Source: an uncultured beta proteobacterium
GTDB lineage: Bacteria; Pseudomonadota; Gammaproteobacteria; Burkholderiales; Burkholderiaceae_C
Assembly (NCBI GenBank): GCA_903832285.1
Contig: CAILAY010000063.1
Coordinates: forward strand, 1 to 64,000
Reading direction: 5' to 3'
DNA: 64,000 bases
The translations under genes and the position numbers were made by a program. Positions within the stretch are counted from its first letter, which is position 1. Each line of letters starts with the position of its first letter. Below the pieces are notes generated by a model that worked only from the letters and a program-made list of their open reading frames with translations, did no database searches and had not been told where the DNA came from. Positions 10,827 through 21,255 of the stretch are shown piece by piece.

Positions 10827-12965
10827 ATGATTGAAATCGAACTTGACGGCAAGAAGGTGGAAGTGGCTGAAGGCAGCACGGTGATGCACGCAGCCGAGAA
10901 GGCGGGCACCTATATCCCGCACTTTTGCTACCACAAGAAATTGAGCATTGCGGCCAGTTGTCGCATGTGTCTGGTGGACATCGAAAAGGCCCCCAAGCCG
11001 ATGCCGGCTTGCGCCACCACCGTGGCTCCGGGCATGGTGGTGCACACACAAAGCGACAAGGCGATCAAGGCGCAACAGTCGGTGATGGAGTTTTTGCTCA
11101 TCAACCACCCGTTGGATTGTCCGATTTGCGACCAGGGTGGAGAGTGCCAACTGCAGGATCTGGCTGTCGGATATGGTGGGACGAAGTCGCGCTACGAGGA
11201 AGAAAAGCGCGTGGTTGTTCCGAAGGATGTCGGTCCATTGATCTCGATGCAGGAGATGAGTCGCTGCATACACTGCACGCGCTGCGTGCGCTTTGGCCAG
11301 GAGATGGCCGGGGTAATGGAACTGGGCATGTCGCATCGCGGCGAGCACGCCGAAATCGAGACCTTTGTGGGTCAAACGGTGGACTCCGAGTTGTCGGGCA
11401 ACTTGATTGATCTGTGCCCCGTAGGGGCCATCACGAGCAAGCCGTTCCGCTACAGCGCCCGCACTTGGGAACTGTCGCGCCGCAAGTCGGTGAGTCCGCA
11501 CGATTCGACCGGTGCGAACCTGATCGTGCAGGTCAAGAATAGCAAGGTGCTGCGCGTTGTGCCATTCGAAAACGAAGCTGTTAACGAGTGCTGGATCGCA
11601 GACCGCGATCGCTTCTCCTACGAGGCGCTGAATTCGGATGAACGCTTGACGGCGCCCATGCTCAAACAGGGAGGCGAATGGAAGGCCGTGGATTGGCAGA
11701 CGGCGTTGGGATACGTCGCCAACGGCCTCAAGCAAGTGAGGTCCGAACACGGTGCTGCGAGCATCGGCCTGCTGGCCAGTCCCCATAGCACACTGGAGGA
11801 ATTGCATCTCGCGACAGCCCTGGTGAAGGGTCTGGGTTCAGCCAACATCGATTCACGCTTGCGCAATGCAGAGTTCACAGCGCCTGAAGGCGTGCGTTAT
11901 CTGGGCACTTCGATCGCATCCTTGTCCGAGTTGCAGCGCGTGCTGGTGATAGGCTCGAATCTGCGCAAGGATCACCCCTTGTTTGCGCAAAGAATCCGCC
12001 AGGCTGCCCGCAAGGGCGGCGTCGTGAGCTCGTTGCAGGACCAGGATCAGGACTGGGCTTTGCCCGTGACCCACAAACTGATGGCCGATGCCACGGTTTG
12101 GGTACAGGCACTGGCCGATGTGGCGGCTGCCATCGCAGCGGAAAAGGGCGTGCAAGCTCCAGCAACTGGTTCGGTTAGCGCAATCGCCAAGGACATTGCC
12201 CAATCGATGCTCTCCGGTGAGCGCAAGGCAGTGCTGCTGGGTAACGCTGCGGCACACCATGCCAGGGCTTCCAGCCTGCTGGCTTTGGCGAACTGGATTG
12301 GCGAGCAAACGGGTGCCAGCGTGGGTTACCTGACCGAGGCTGCGAATACCGTGGGTGCGCAGCTTGCGGGCGCGACGCCGTCATCCGGCGGTCTGAACAC
12401 GGCACAAATATTGGGTGGCAGCTTGAAAGCTGTGATTCTGTTGAACAACGAACCCGAATTCGATTCCGCCGTGGGTGCCAGGGCCAGGGACGCTTTGACG
12501 CAGGCCGACATGGTCGTGAGCCTGAACCCGTTCAAAGCCAACATGGAATTCGCCGACGTTTTGTTGCCGATCGCGCCGTTCACCGAAACCTCGGGTAGTT
12601 TTGTCAATGCCGAGGGACGCCTGCAAAGTTTCCACGCGGTGGTCAAACCCCTGGGCGAGACCCGACCGGCCTGGAAAGTGCTGCGGGTATTGGCGAATCT
12701 GCTTGACATTGCAGGGTTTGAATTTGAGTCGTCGCAGGATGTCTTGCGCGCCGTTCCCGGAGTGCAGACAACGCCCCAAGGGGCGGTGGTCGCTGCGGAC
12801 CGTTTGAGCAACGCCACGCGCGCCACGATTGACCTTTCTGCGGCCCACGGCAAACCCGTGACGGCGTCGATTTATCAGCTCGATGGACTGGTGCGACGTG
12901 CCAGTTCACTGCAATTGACTGCGGACGCCAAATTGTCTGGCAAGGCGCAAGAGGTGCTCGCATGA
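10827..12965 (+). CDS. nuoG: NADH-quinone oxidoreductase subunit G
   Basis: Ferredoxin domain [49 protein letters not shown]. Confidence 0.97.
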   Translation: MIEIELDGKKVEVAEGSTVMHAAEKAGTYIPHFCYHKKLSIAASCRMCLVDIEKAPKPMPACATTVAPGMVVHTQSDKAIKAQQSVMEFLLINHPLDCPICDQGGECQLQDLAVGYGGTKSRYEEEKRVVVPKDVGPLISMQEMSRCIHCTRCVRFGQEMAGVMELGMSHRGEHAEIETFVGQTVDSELSGNLIDLCPVGAITSKPFRYSARTWELSRRKSVSPHDSTGANLIVQVKNSKVLRVVPFENEAVNECWIADRDRFSYEALNSDERLTAPMLKQGGEWKAVDWQTALGYVANGLKQVRSEHGAASIGLLASPHSTLEELHLATALVKGLGSANIDSRLRNAEFTAPEGVRYLGTSIASLSELQRVLVIGSNLRKDHPLFAQRIRQAARKGGVVSSLQDQDQDWALPVTHKLMADATVWVQALADVAAAIAAEKGVQAPATGSVSAIAKDIAQSMLSGERKAVLLGNAAAHHARASSLLALANWIGEQTGASVGYLTEAANTVGAQLAGATPSSGGLNTAQILGGSLKAVILLNNEPEFDSAVGARARDALTQADMVVSLNPFKANMEFADVLLPIAPFTETSGSFVNAEGRLQSFHAVVKPLGETRPAWKVLRVLANLLDIAGFEFESSQDVLRAVPGVQTTPQGAVVAADRLSNATRATIDLSAAHGKPVTASIYQLDGLVRRASSLQLTADAKLSGKAQEVLA

Positions 12966-14038
12966 TTGACGCAATTTTCAACTGGGGACAAGGGCTGCTG
13001 GGTGCCGCGTGGTGGGCTTCGTTGGCCTGGCCTGTGATCTGGGCCCTGATCAAGATTGTGGTCGTGGTCATGCCCCTCATGGGGGCAGTCGCCTACCTCA
13101 CGCTGTGGGAGCGCAAACTGATCAGCTGGATGCAGATTCGCCTGGGTCCGAACCGCGTTGGTCCGATGGGACTGCTGCAGCCGATTGCGGATGCGCTGAA
13201 GTTGCTGACCAAGGAAATTTTGGCGCCTACGCGCGCCAATAAGGCGCTGTTCTTTCTCGGTCCCATCATGACCATCATGCCGGCCCTGGCAGCATGGGCG
13301 GTGGTACCTTTCGGTCCCGATCTGGCGCTTGCCAATATCAATGCGGGTCTGCTATTCGTCATGGCCATCGCATCGATGGAGGTTTATGGCGTGATCATCG
13401 CGGGCTGGTCCTCCAACTCCAAATACCCCTTTCTGGGCGCGCTGCGGGCTTCGGCGCAGATGGTGAGTTACGAGTTGGCGATGGGTTTTTGCCTTGTGGT
13501 AGTGCTGATGGTGTCGGCCAGTCTGAACCTTACCGACATTGTCACGGGTCAGGGCAGAGGACTGTTTGCTGACCGGGGCCTGGGCTTCCTGTCCTGGAAC
13601 TGGTTGTCTCTGCTCCCCATCTTTGTGGTCTATTTTGTGTCTGGTCTGGCAGAGACCAATCGACATCCTTTTGACGTGGTGGAAGGTGAGTCCGAGATCG
13701 TGGCCGGGCACATGGTCGAGTACTCCGGCATGTCCTACGCCATGTTCTACCTGGCCGAATACGCCAACATGTGGTTGATCTCCATCCTGACTTCGGTGCT
13801 GTTCCTGGGTGGCTGGTTGTCCCCGATGACCCTGCTCGACTGGATTCCGGGTTGGATCTGGCTGGCGATCAAGACCTGCGTCATCGTCACGATGTTTATC
13901 TGGGTGCGAGCTACGTTCCCGCGCTATCGCTACGACCAGATAATGCGTCTGGGATGGAAGATCTTCATTCCGGTGACACTTGTCTGGCTGGTGGTTGTGG
14001 CGGTCTGGATGCAGACCCCCTGGAACATTTGGAAGTGA
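12962..14038 (+). CDS. nuoH: NADH-quinone oxidoreductase subunit H
   Basis: [41 protein letters not shown]. Confidence 0.98.
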   Translation: MIDAIFNWGQGLLGAAWWASLAWPVIWALIKIVVVVMPLMGAVAYLTLWERKLISWMQIRLGPNRVGPMGLLQPIADALKLLTKEILAPTRANKALFFLGPIMTIMPALAAWAVVPFGPDLALANINAGLLFVMAIASMEVYGVIIAGWSSNSKYPFLGALRASAQMVSYELAMGFCLVVVLMVSASLNLTDIVTGQGRGLFADRGLGFLSWNWLSLLPIFVVYFVSGLAETNRHPFDVVEGESEIVAGHMVEYSGMSYAMFYLAEYANMWLISILTSVLFLGGWLSPMTLLDWIPGWIWLAIKTCVIVTMFIWVRATFPRYRYDQIMRLGWKIFIPVTLVWLVVVAVWMQTPWNIWK

Positions 14039-14050
14039 TTCGAGTTGCCT

Positions 14051-14584
14051 ATGTCTACCCCAACAACGACCGCCGTGACCAAGACCGATGAGCCGGCATT
14101 CTCGCTCAAGGATTTCCTGTCCAGTTTCATGCTGGCCGAGTTTTTCAAGGGTCTTGTGCTCACGGGCAAGTACACCTTCCGCGGGAAGATCACGCTTGAA
14201 TACCCTGAAGAAAAGACGCCGCTGTCGCCCCGATTTCGTGGTCTGCACGCGTTGCGCCGATACGAGAACGGCGAAGAACGCTGTATCGCCTGCAAACTGT
14301 GTGAAGCCGTTTGCCCTGCCATGGCCATCACAATCGAGTCGGCGGAGCGCGGGGACGGAACGCGGCGTACCACACGCTACGACATCGACCTGAGCAAATG
14401 CATTTTTTGCGGGTTTTGCGAAGAAAGCTGCCCGGTGGATTCCATCGTCGAGACCAACATCCTGGAATACCACGGTGAGAGCCGCGGCGACCTGTATTTC
14501 ACCAAAGACATGTTATTGGCGGTCGGTGACCGCTACGAGTCGCAGATTGCGGCGAACCGCGCGGCAGACGCCAAGTACCGTTGA
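14051..14584 (+). CDS. nuoI: NADH-quinone oxidoreductase subunit I
   Basis: Two 4Fe-4S motifs [12 protein letters not shown] and [14 protein letters not shown]. Confidence 0.97.
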   Translation: MSTPTTTAVTKTDEPAFSLKDFLSSFMLAEFFKGLVLTGKYTFRGKITLEYPEEKTPLSPRFRGLHALRRYENGEERCIACKLCEAVCPAMAITIESAERGDGTRRTTRYDIDLSKCIFCGFCEESCPVDSIVETNILEYHGESRGDLYFTKDMLLAVGDRYESQIAANRAADAKYR

Positions 14585-14634
14585 CGCGGCAAGCGCAGAT
14601 CGCAAACCAAGACCACTCAAAAAAGACACGACAC

Positions 14635-15297
14635 ATGGACGTCAAAACAGGTCTCTTCTATTTCTTCTCGATCGTGTTGCTGTTCGCGGCGTTTCGGGTG
14701 ATCACGGCGCGTAATCCCGTGTACGCGGTGCTGTATCTGGTGCTCGCGTTTTTCCAGGCTTCGGCTCTGTGGATACTGCTCAGGGCCGAGTTTCTGGCGA
14801 TCGCTCTGGTGCTGGTCTACGTCGGGGCGGTGATGGTGCTGTTCCTGTTTGTAGTGATGATGCTGGACATCAATGTCGACAGCCTGCGCGAGGGTTTCTG
14901 GAAGCATTTTCCGCTGGCGGCCGCGGTGGGTGTGCTAATCGCGCTGGAAATGGCAGCCGTACTGATGGGTGGCTTTCGCATCTCGGATGAACCCAAGTCG
15001 GTGACGCTGGTGGGTCAAGGCTTGCATCAGGTTTCAAACACCAGGGATCTGGGGATGCTGCTGTACACGCAGTATCTGTATCCGCTGGAAATTGCCGCCG
15101 TGATTCTGCTCGTGGCCATCATCGCAGCCATCGCCCTGACGCTGCGCCAGCGCAAGGACAGCAAGTATGTGGATCCGGCAATGCAGGTGCGCGTGCGCTC
15201 GCAGGACCGGATGGCAGTTGTGAAGATGGAAGCTACCCAATCATTCGCTGCGGTGGATGCGGCACAAGCCTCTGCAGCTTCGGAGAAACAGGCATGA
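14635..15297 (+). CDS. nuoJ: NADH-quinone oxidoreductase subunit J
   Basis: TM protein, [53 protein letters not shown]; start trimmed. Confidence 0.95.
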   Translation: MDVKTGLFYFFSIVLLFAAFRVITARNPVYAVLYLVLAFFQASALWILLRAEFLAIALVLVYVGAVMVLFLFVVMMLDINVDSLREGFWKHFPLAAAVGVLIALEMAAVLMGGFRISDEPKSVTLVGQGLHQVSNTRDLGMLLYTQYLYPLEIAAVILLVAIIAAIALTLRQRKDSKYVDPAMQVRVRSQDRMAVVKMEATQSFAAVDAAQASAASEKQA

Positions 15298-15602
15298 ACG
15301 TCACGCTGGGACACTTTCTTTCCTTGGGCGCGATGCTCTTTGCGCTGTCCATCATCGGAATATTCCTGAACCGCAAGAACCTCATCGTCTTGCTCATGGC
15401 GATTGAACTCATGCTGCTTGCGGTCAACATGAATTTCGTCGCCTTCTCCCATTACCTGGGTGACCTGAATGGACAGATCTTCGTGTTCTTCATCCTGACG
15501 GTGGCGGCGGCCGAATCGGCCATCGGCCTGGCCATTCTGGTGCTGCTGTTCCGCAACAAATCCAGCATCAATGTGGACGAATTGAATTCGCTGAAGGGTT
15601 AA
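15294..15602 (+). CDS. nuoK: NADH-quinone oxidoreductase subunit K
   Basis: [31 protein letters not shown]. Confidence 0.97.
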   Translation: MNVTLGHFLSLGAMLFALSIIGIFLNRKNLIVLLMAIELMLLAVNMNFVAFSHYLGDLNGQIFVFFILTVAAAESAIGLAILVLLFRNKSSINVDELNSLKG

Positions 15603-15607
15603 CAAAA

Positions 15608-17659
15608 ATGAGTCAAACCCTTTCCGCTGCAAGCCTGCTGGCAGTTCCGCTGGCTCCCCTGGCTGGTGCCGTTCTGGCCGGCGTGTTCGGCACGAAATTC
15701 GGTGGCAACTGGATCGGCCGCGCGGTGACGCATTCACTCACGATTGCGGGCGTGCTGCTGGCCTTCATACTTTCTGCGATGACGCTCAACAGCGTGCTCA
15801 ATGGAGCACGTTTCAACGAGACCCTGTACACCTGGATGGTGGTGGGAAATCTGCGCATGGAGGTTGGTTTCCTGATTGACGGACTCACGGCAATGATGAT
15901 GTGTGTCGTGACCTTCGTTTCGCTGATGGTGCACATCTACACCGTGGGCTATATGGAGGAGGACGACGGCTACAACCGCTTCTTCTCGTACATCTCACTG
16001 TTTACTTTCTCGATGTTGATGCTGGTGATGAGCAACAACATGCTGCAGTTGTTCTTTGGCTGGGAAGCGGTGGGTCTGGTGTCGTATCTGCTGATCGGTT
16101 TCTGGTTCAACAAACCCAGCGCCATCTTCGCCAACCTGAAAGCGTTCCTGGTGAACCGTGTCGGCGACTTCGGCTTCATCCTGGGCATCGGCCTGATCGC
16201 AGCCTACGGTGGCAGCCTGAACTACACCCAGGTGTTCGCGCACTCTGCGGATCTGGCCAAACTGACCTTCCCCGGAACGGACTGGATGCTGATCACGGTC
16301 ATTTGCATCTGCCTGTTCATCGGCGCCATGGGCAAGAGCGCGCAGTTCCCGCTGCACGTCTGGCTGCCTGACTCCATGGAAGGCCCAACACCGATCTCGG
16401 CGCTGATTCACGCTGCGACCATGGTCACGGCCGGCATCTTCATGGTGGCACGCATGTCGCCGCTGTTTGAGTTGAGCGACACCGCTTTGAACTTCGTGCT
16501 GGTGATCGGCGCCATCACGGCCTTGTTCATGGGGTTCCTGGGCATCATCCAGAACGACATCAAGCGAATCGTTGCCTATTCGACCTTGTCGCAACTTGGC
16601 TACATGACGGTGGCCCTGGGTGCGTCGGCCTACTCGGTGGCGGTGTTCCACCTGATGACGCACGCGTTCTTCAAAGCGCTGCTATTCCTCGCTGCGGGTT
16701 CGGTCATCATGGGCTTGCACCATAACCAGGATATCCGCTGGATGGGTGGCGTGCGCAAGTACATGCCCATCACCTGGATCACTTCGCTGCTGGGCTCGCT
16801 GGCGCTGATCGGTACACCGTTTTTTGCCGGGTTCTATTCCAAGGACAGCATCATCGAAGCCGTTCATGCCAGCCACTTGCCGGGTGCGGGCTTTGCCAGC
16901 TTCGCGGTTCTGGCCGGGGTGTTCGTGACTGCGTTCTACTCTTTCCGCCTTTACTTCCTGGTGTTCCACGGCAAGGAGCGCTACGACCAGAATCCGGAAA
17001 CGCACCACGACGATCATCACAGTGATCACGGAGCGCACGACGCGCATCCGCACGAGTCGCCTTGGGTCGTGACGGTGCCGCTGGTGCTGCTGGCGATTCC
17101 ATCGGTGCTGATCGGCTATATGACGATCGGCCCGATGCTGTTCGGCGAATTTTTCAAGGACTCCATCATCATTGACCTGGCACGTCATGCCGGCATGAAG
17201 GAACTGGAAGAGGCTTTCCATGGCCCGGTGCAGATGGCGGTGCATGCGTTCACGTCCCTGCCGTTCTGGCTGGCCCTGACGGGTGTGGCCTTGTCCTACT
17301 ACATGTACATGGTGAATACGGCCTTGCCCGCAACCATCAAGCGGGCCTTCATGCCGATCTACACGTTGCTTGAGAACAAATACTACATGGACTGGATCAA
17401 CGAAAACATTCTGGCGCGCGCTGCCAGAGCCTTGGGAATGGGCCTGTGGAAGGGAGGGGACCAGGCGGTGATTGATGGGGCGCTGGTCAACGGATCGTGG
17501 AAACTGGTGGCTGGAGTGGCCGGCGTGGTGCGCAGGGTTCAGACCGGCTATCTCTACCACTATGCCTTGGCCATGGCTGCGGGTGTGTTGCTGCTGATGA
17601 CGTACTTCGTTACCTGGCCAGCCATCGAACCCATCGTGCGCGCATTGCTCGGCAAATAA
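15608..17659 (+). CDS. nuoL: NADH-quinone oxidoreductase subunit L
   Basis: 683 aa antiporter-like subunit; GKSAQFPLHVWLPDSMEGPTPISALIHAATMVTAG. Confidence 0.98.
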   Translation: MSQTLSAASLLAVPLAPLAGAVLAGVFGTKFGGNWIGRAVTHSLTIAGVLLAFILSAMTLNSVLNGARFNETLYTWMVVGNLRMEVGFLIDGLTAMMMCVVTFVSLMVHIYTVGYMEEDDGYNRFFSYISLFTFSMLMLVMSNNMLQLFFGWEAVGLVSYLLIGFWFNKPSAIFANLKAFLVNRVGDFGFILGIGLIAAYGGSLNYTQVFAHSADLAKLTFPGTDWMLITVICICLFIGAMGKSAQFPLHVWLPDSMEGPTPISALIHAATMVTAGIFMVARMSPLFELSDTALNFVLVIGAITALFMGFLGIIQNDIKRIVAYSTLSQLGYMTVALGASAYSVAVFHLMTHAFFKALLFLAAGSVIMGLHHNQDIRWMGGVRKYMPITWITSLLGSLALIGTPFFAGFYSKDSIIEAVHASHLPGAGFASFAVLAGVFVTAFYSFRLYFLVFHGKERYDQNPETHHDDHHSDHGAHDAHPHESPWVVTVPLVLLAIPSVLIGYMTIGPMLFGEFFKDSIIIDLARHAGMKELEEAFHGPVQMAVHAFTSLPFWLALTGVALSYYMYMVNTALPATIKRAFMPIYTLLENKYYMDWINENILARAARALGMGLWKGGDQAVIDGALVNGSWKLVAGVAGVVRRVQTGYLYHYALAMAAGVLLLMTYFVTWPAIEPIVRALLGK

Positions 17660-17672
17660 GGAGAAGAAGAAT

Positions 17673-19148
17673 ATGGGATTGTTGAGCCTTGCCATCTGGA
17701 CGCCAATCTTTTTTGGCGTCATCCTGCTGGCCCTGGGGCGGGATGACCAGCCTCGCGCGGTGCGCTGGATTGCGCTGCTTGGAGCCGTGGTCAGTTTTGC
17801 TGTCACCTTGCCTCTGTACGGCCGTTTCCAGCTCGGTACGTCGGCCATGCAGTTCGTGGAAAACGGTGTGTGGATCGACCGCTTCAATGTCAATTACCAC
17901 CTGGGCGTGGATGGCATATCGCTCTGGTTTGTATTGCTCACCGCCTTCATCAACCTGGTCGTGATCATCGCTTCCTGGGAGTCGATCACACAGCGCGTGA
18001 ACCAATACATGGGGGCTTTTCTCATCCTCAGCGGTTTGATGATCGGTGTGTTCTGCGCCATCGACGGCATGCTTTTCTACTTCTTTTTTGAAGCGACCCT
18101 GATCCCGATGTACCTGATCATTGGTATCTGGGGTGGTCCCAACAAGCTCTATGCAGCCTTCAAGTTCTTCCTCTACACCTTGCTCGGTTCCTTGCTGATG
18201 CTGATCGCGCTGATCTACCTGTACACCAAGTCCGGCGGCAGTTTCGATCTCGCCGTGTGGCAGCAAATGCCCCTGGGTTCGACCGCGCAGAGTTTGCTGT
18301 TCTTCGCCTTCTTTGCAGCCTTTGCCGTCAAGGTGCCGATGTGGCCGGTGCATACCTGGTTGCCCGATGTGCACGTGGAAGCACCCACCGGCGGCTCGGC
18401 CGTGCTGGCCGCGATCATGCTGAAACTGGGCGCCTATGGCTTCCTGCGGTTCTCTCTGCCGATTGCACCGGATGCCGCACATGAGTGGTCCGGCTTCATG
18501 ATTGCACTGTCGCTGATCGCGGTGGTCTATGTGGGTCTGGTGGCCATGGTGCAACAGGACATGAAGAAGCTGGTGGCCTACTCATCGGTGGCTCACATGG
18601 GGTTCGTGACCTTGGGGTTCTTCATCTTCAACGATCTGGGCCTGGCCGGCGGCGTCATTCAGATGATTGCGCACGGCTTCGTATCAGCGGCCATGTTCCT
18701 GTGCATTGGCGTGTTGTACGACCGCATGCACTCGCGCGAAATTGCCAGCTATGGCGGCGTGGTCAACACCATGCCCAAGTTCACAGCCTTTGCCCTGCTG
18801 TTCGCGATGGCCAACTGTGGCCTGCCGGGCACTGCCGGCTTTGTTGGCGAGTGGATGGTGATTCTCGGTGCCATCCGAAGCAACTTCTGGCTCGGCTTTG
18901 CGGCAGCTACGGCGCTCATCTTTGGTGCCGCCTATACGCTTTGGATGTTCAAGCGGGTCTATCTGGGGCCGGTGGGTAATGCGCATGTCAAGGCGCTGGC
19001 CGACATCGATGCGCGCGAGTTTCTGGTGATGACGTTGCTTGCCGTCACGGTGCTGTTCATGGGGCTGTACCCCAAGCCGCTGACGGATGTGATGAACACC
19101 TCGGTCGTGGATTTGCTCAAGCATGTCGCGATATCGAAACTGATTTAA
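17673..19148 (+). CDS. nuoM: NADH-quinone oxidoreductase subunit M
   Basis: 491 aa; [38 protein letters not shown]. Confidence 0.98.
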   Translation: MGLLSLAIWTPIFFGVILLALGRDDQPRAVRWIALLGAVVSFAVTLPLYGRFQLGTSAMQFVENGVWIDRFNVNYHLGVDGISLWFVLLTAFINLVVIIASWESITQRVNQYMGAFLILSGLMIGVFCAIDGMLFYFFFEATLIPMYLIIGIWGGPNKLYAAFKFFLYTLLGSLLMLIALIYLYTKSGGSFDLAVWQQMPLGSTAQSLLFFAFFAAFAVKVPMWPVHTWLPDVHVEAPTGGSAVLAAIMLKLGAYGFLRFSLPIAPDAAHEWSGFMIALSLIAVVYVGLVAMVQQDMKKLVAYSSVAHMGFVTLGFFIFNDLGLAGGVIQMIAHGFVSAAMFLCIGVLYDRMHSREIASYGGVVNTMPKFTAFALLFAMANCGLPGTAGFVGEWMVILGAIRSNFWLGFAAATALIFGAAYTLWMFKRVYLGPVGNAHVKALADIDAREFLVMTLLAVTVLFMGLYPKPLTDVMNTSVVDLLKHVAISKLI

Positions 19149-19158
19149 GAGTATTCCC

Positions 19159-20646
19159 ATGATTGACAAACTCAGCTGGATCTCGGTTTACCCGGAAGTG
19201 GTGTTGGCCGTAATGGCCTGCGCGATCGCCTTGCTGGACCTTGGTGTCAGCAGTCCAAAGCGCACAGCCACCTATGTGATGACCTTGCTCACGCTGGCGT
19301 TCGTGGCGGCGATGCAATACTTTTACGCGGCAGGTGGCAACACCGTGTACGGGTTTGGCAACACGGTGGTCAGCGACCCGATGGGAAACTGGCTTAAATT
19401 TTTTGCGGCCATCGCAATGATGATGACTCTGGTCTATGGGCGCGCTTATGCCGCGGACCGTGGCATGCTGCGTGGTGGCGAGTTGTTCACGCTCAGCCTG
19501 TTCTCACTGCTGGGCATGTTTGTCATGATTTCGGGCAACAACTTTCTGGTCATTTACCTGGGCCTGGAACTCCTTACCCTGTCCAGCTACGCGCTGGTGG
19601 CACTGCGCCGCGACGATGGCACGGCCACGGAAGCGTCAATGAAATACTTCGTTCTCGGGGCCATGGCCAGCGGCTTTTTGCTGTACGGAATTTCGATGTT
19701 GTACGGCGCCACCGGTACGCTGGACATCGGTGCCGTGTTCCAGGCAGTCAATTCGGGTCAGATCAAACACCAGGTGCTGGTGTTCGGACTGGTGTTCATC
19801 GTCGCCGGTCTGGGATTCAAACTGGGCGTAGTGCCGTTTCACATGTGGATCCCGGATGTGTACCAGGGTGCCCCGACCGCAGTCACCCTGCTCATCGGTG
19901 GTGCGCCCAAACTGGCGGCGTTCGGCATGTTGATCCGCTTGCTGGTGGAAGGCCTGCTACCTCTGGCCATCGACTGGCAACAGATGCTCGCGGTGCTGTC
20001 CGTGGGCTCGCTGCTGGTGGGCAATCTGGCGGCCATCATGCAGACCAATCTGAAGCGCATGCTGGCGTTTTCCACCATCTCCCAAATGGGTTTTGTGCTG
20101 CTGGGGCTGCTCGCGGGCGTGGTCAATGGCAATACGCTTTCCACAATGAACGCCTACAGTTCATCCATGTTCTATGTTGTCACCTATGTGCTGACCACAC
20201 TGGCGAGCTTTGGTGTCATTCTGCTGCTTTCGCGCGAAGGATTTGAGAGCGAAGAGATCTCCGATTTCGCTGGACTCAGCGAGCGCAGCCCGCTGTATGC
20301 CGGTGTCATGGCGATCTGCATGTTCTCGCTGGCAGGCATTCCGCCGCTGGTCGGCTTTTCCGCGAAATTGTCTGTGCTGCAGGCGTTGATTGCGTCGGGT
20401 CAGACCGTCTACATCGCGCTGGCGCTGTTTGCCGTATTGATGTCGTTGATTGGCGCCTTCTACTATCTGCGCGTGATCAAGGTGATGTGGTTTGACAAAA
20501 GCACGTCTACCGCGCCGATTTCGGCCGCCATGGATGTGCGTACGGTGCTGTCGGTGAATGGTGCGCTGGTCCTTGTGCTGGGCATCTTCCCGGGTGGATT
20601 GATGACCTTGTGCTCCAATGCCATCGTCAAGATGCTGACGACCTGA
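19159..20646 (+). CDS. nuoN: NADH-quinone oxidoreductase subunit N
   Basis: 495 aa; [36 protein letters not shown]. Confidence 0.98.
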   Translation: MIDKLSWISVYPEVVLAVMACAIALLDLGVSSPKRTATYVMTLLTLAFVAAMQYFYAAGGNTVYGFGNTVVSDPMGNWLKFFAAIAMMMTLVYGRAYAADRGMLRGGELFTLSLFSLLGMFVMISGNNFLVIYLGLELLTLSSYALVALRRDDGTATEASMKYFVLGAMASGFLLYGISMLYGATGTLDIGAVFQAVNSGQIKHQVLVFGLVFIVAGLGFKLGVVPFHMWIPDVYQGAPTAVTLLIGGAPKLAAFGMLIRLLVEGLLPLAIDWQQMLAVLSVGSLLVGNLAAIMQTNLKRMLAFSTISQMGFVLLGLLAGVVNGNTLSTMNAYSSSMFYVVTYVLTTLASFGVILLLSREGFESEEISDFAGLSERSPLYAGVMAICMFSLAGIPPLVGFSAKLSVLQALIASGQTVYIALALFAVLMSLIGAFYYLRVIKVMWFDKSTSTAPISAAMDVRTVLSVNGALVLVLGIFPGGLMTLCSNAIVKMLTT

Positions 20647-20670
20647 GCCCCGGTTGAACGGGAACGTCCC

Positions 20671-21114
20671 GTGAAAGTCCTGGATCTGCAATGCTCAGCG
20701 AGCCACCGTTTCGAAGGCTGGTTCGCCTCCGAAGAGGAATTTCAGTGCCAACTGCATAGTGAATTGATCGAGTGTCCGTTGTGCGGCTCGACCACCGTGA
20801 GCAAGTGTCTGAGCGCGCCGCACTTGAATCTTGCGTCCATGCGAACGGCCTCATCGTCATCAAGCGAGGCGGTCGTGGCGCCGGTAAGCGAGCCGGCGAT
20901 TCAAGCACAATGGCTCACGGCGCTGCGACAGCTGGTGGCCAATACCGAAGACGTCGGCGAAAAATTCACTGAGGAGGCGCGCAGGATCCACTATGGTGAG
21001 GTGCAGGAGCGCAGCATCCGTGGTCGTGCAAGTCCAACCCAAACTCGGGAATTACTGGAAGAGGGCATCACGGTATTGCCTCTGCCCCAAGTGTTGAAGG
21101 ACCCGCTTCACTGA
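20671..21114 (+). CDS. DUF1178 family zinc-ribbon protein
   Basis: MKVLDLQCSASHRFEGWFASEEEFQCQ...ECPLCGSTTVSKCLSAP; GTG start. Confidence 0.88.
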   Translation: MKVLDLQCSASHRFEGWFASEEEFQCQLHSELIECPLCGSTTVSKCLSAPHLNLASMRTASSSSSEAVVAPVSEPAIQAQWLTALRQLVANTEDVGEKFTEEARRIHYGEVQERSIRGRASPTQTRELLEEGITVLPLPQVLKDPLH

Positions 21115-21255
21115 CTTCACGGGCAGGGCTGCGGGCTTTGAAGCTTCGGTTCCGCGTGATGTTTGCGAAGCGCCTCTCAAATAACTGTGCACCACAAGTT
21201 GCACACAGTCATTCTCGACACAGCAGGCCGGGACCGGTCAGCCCAATCTCAATAC

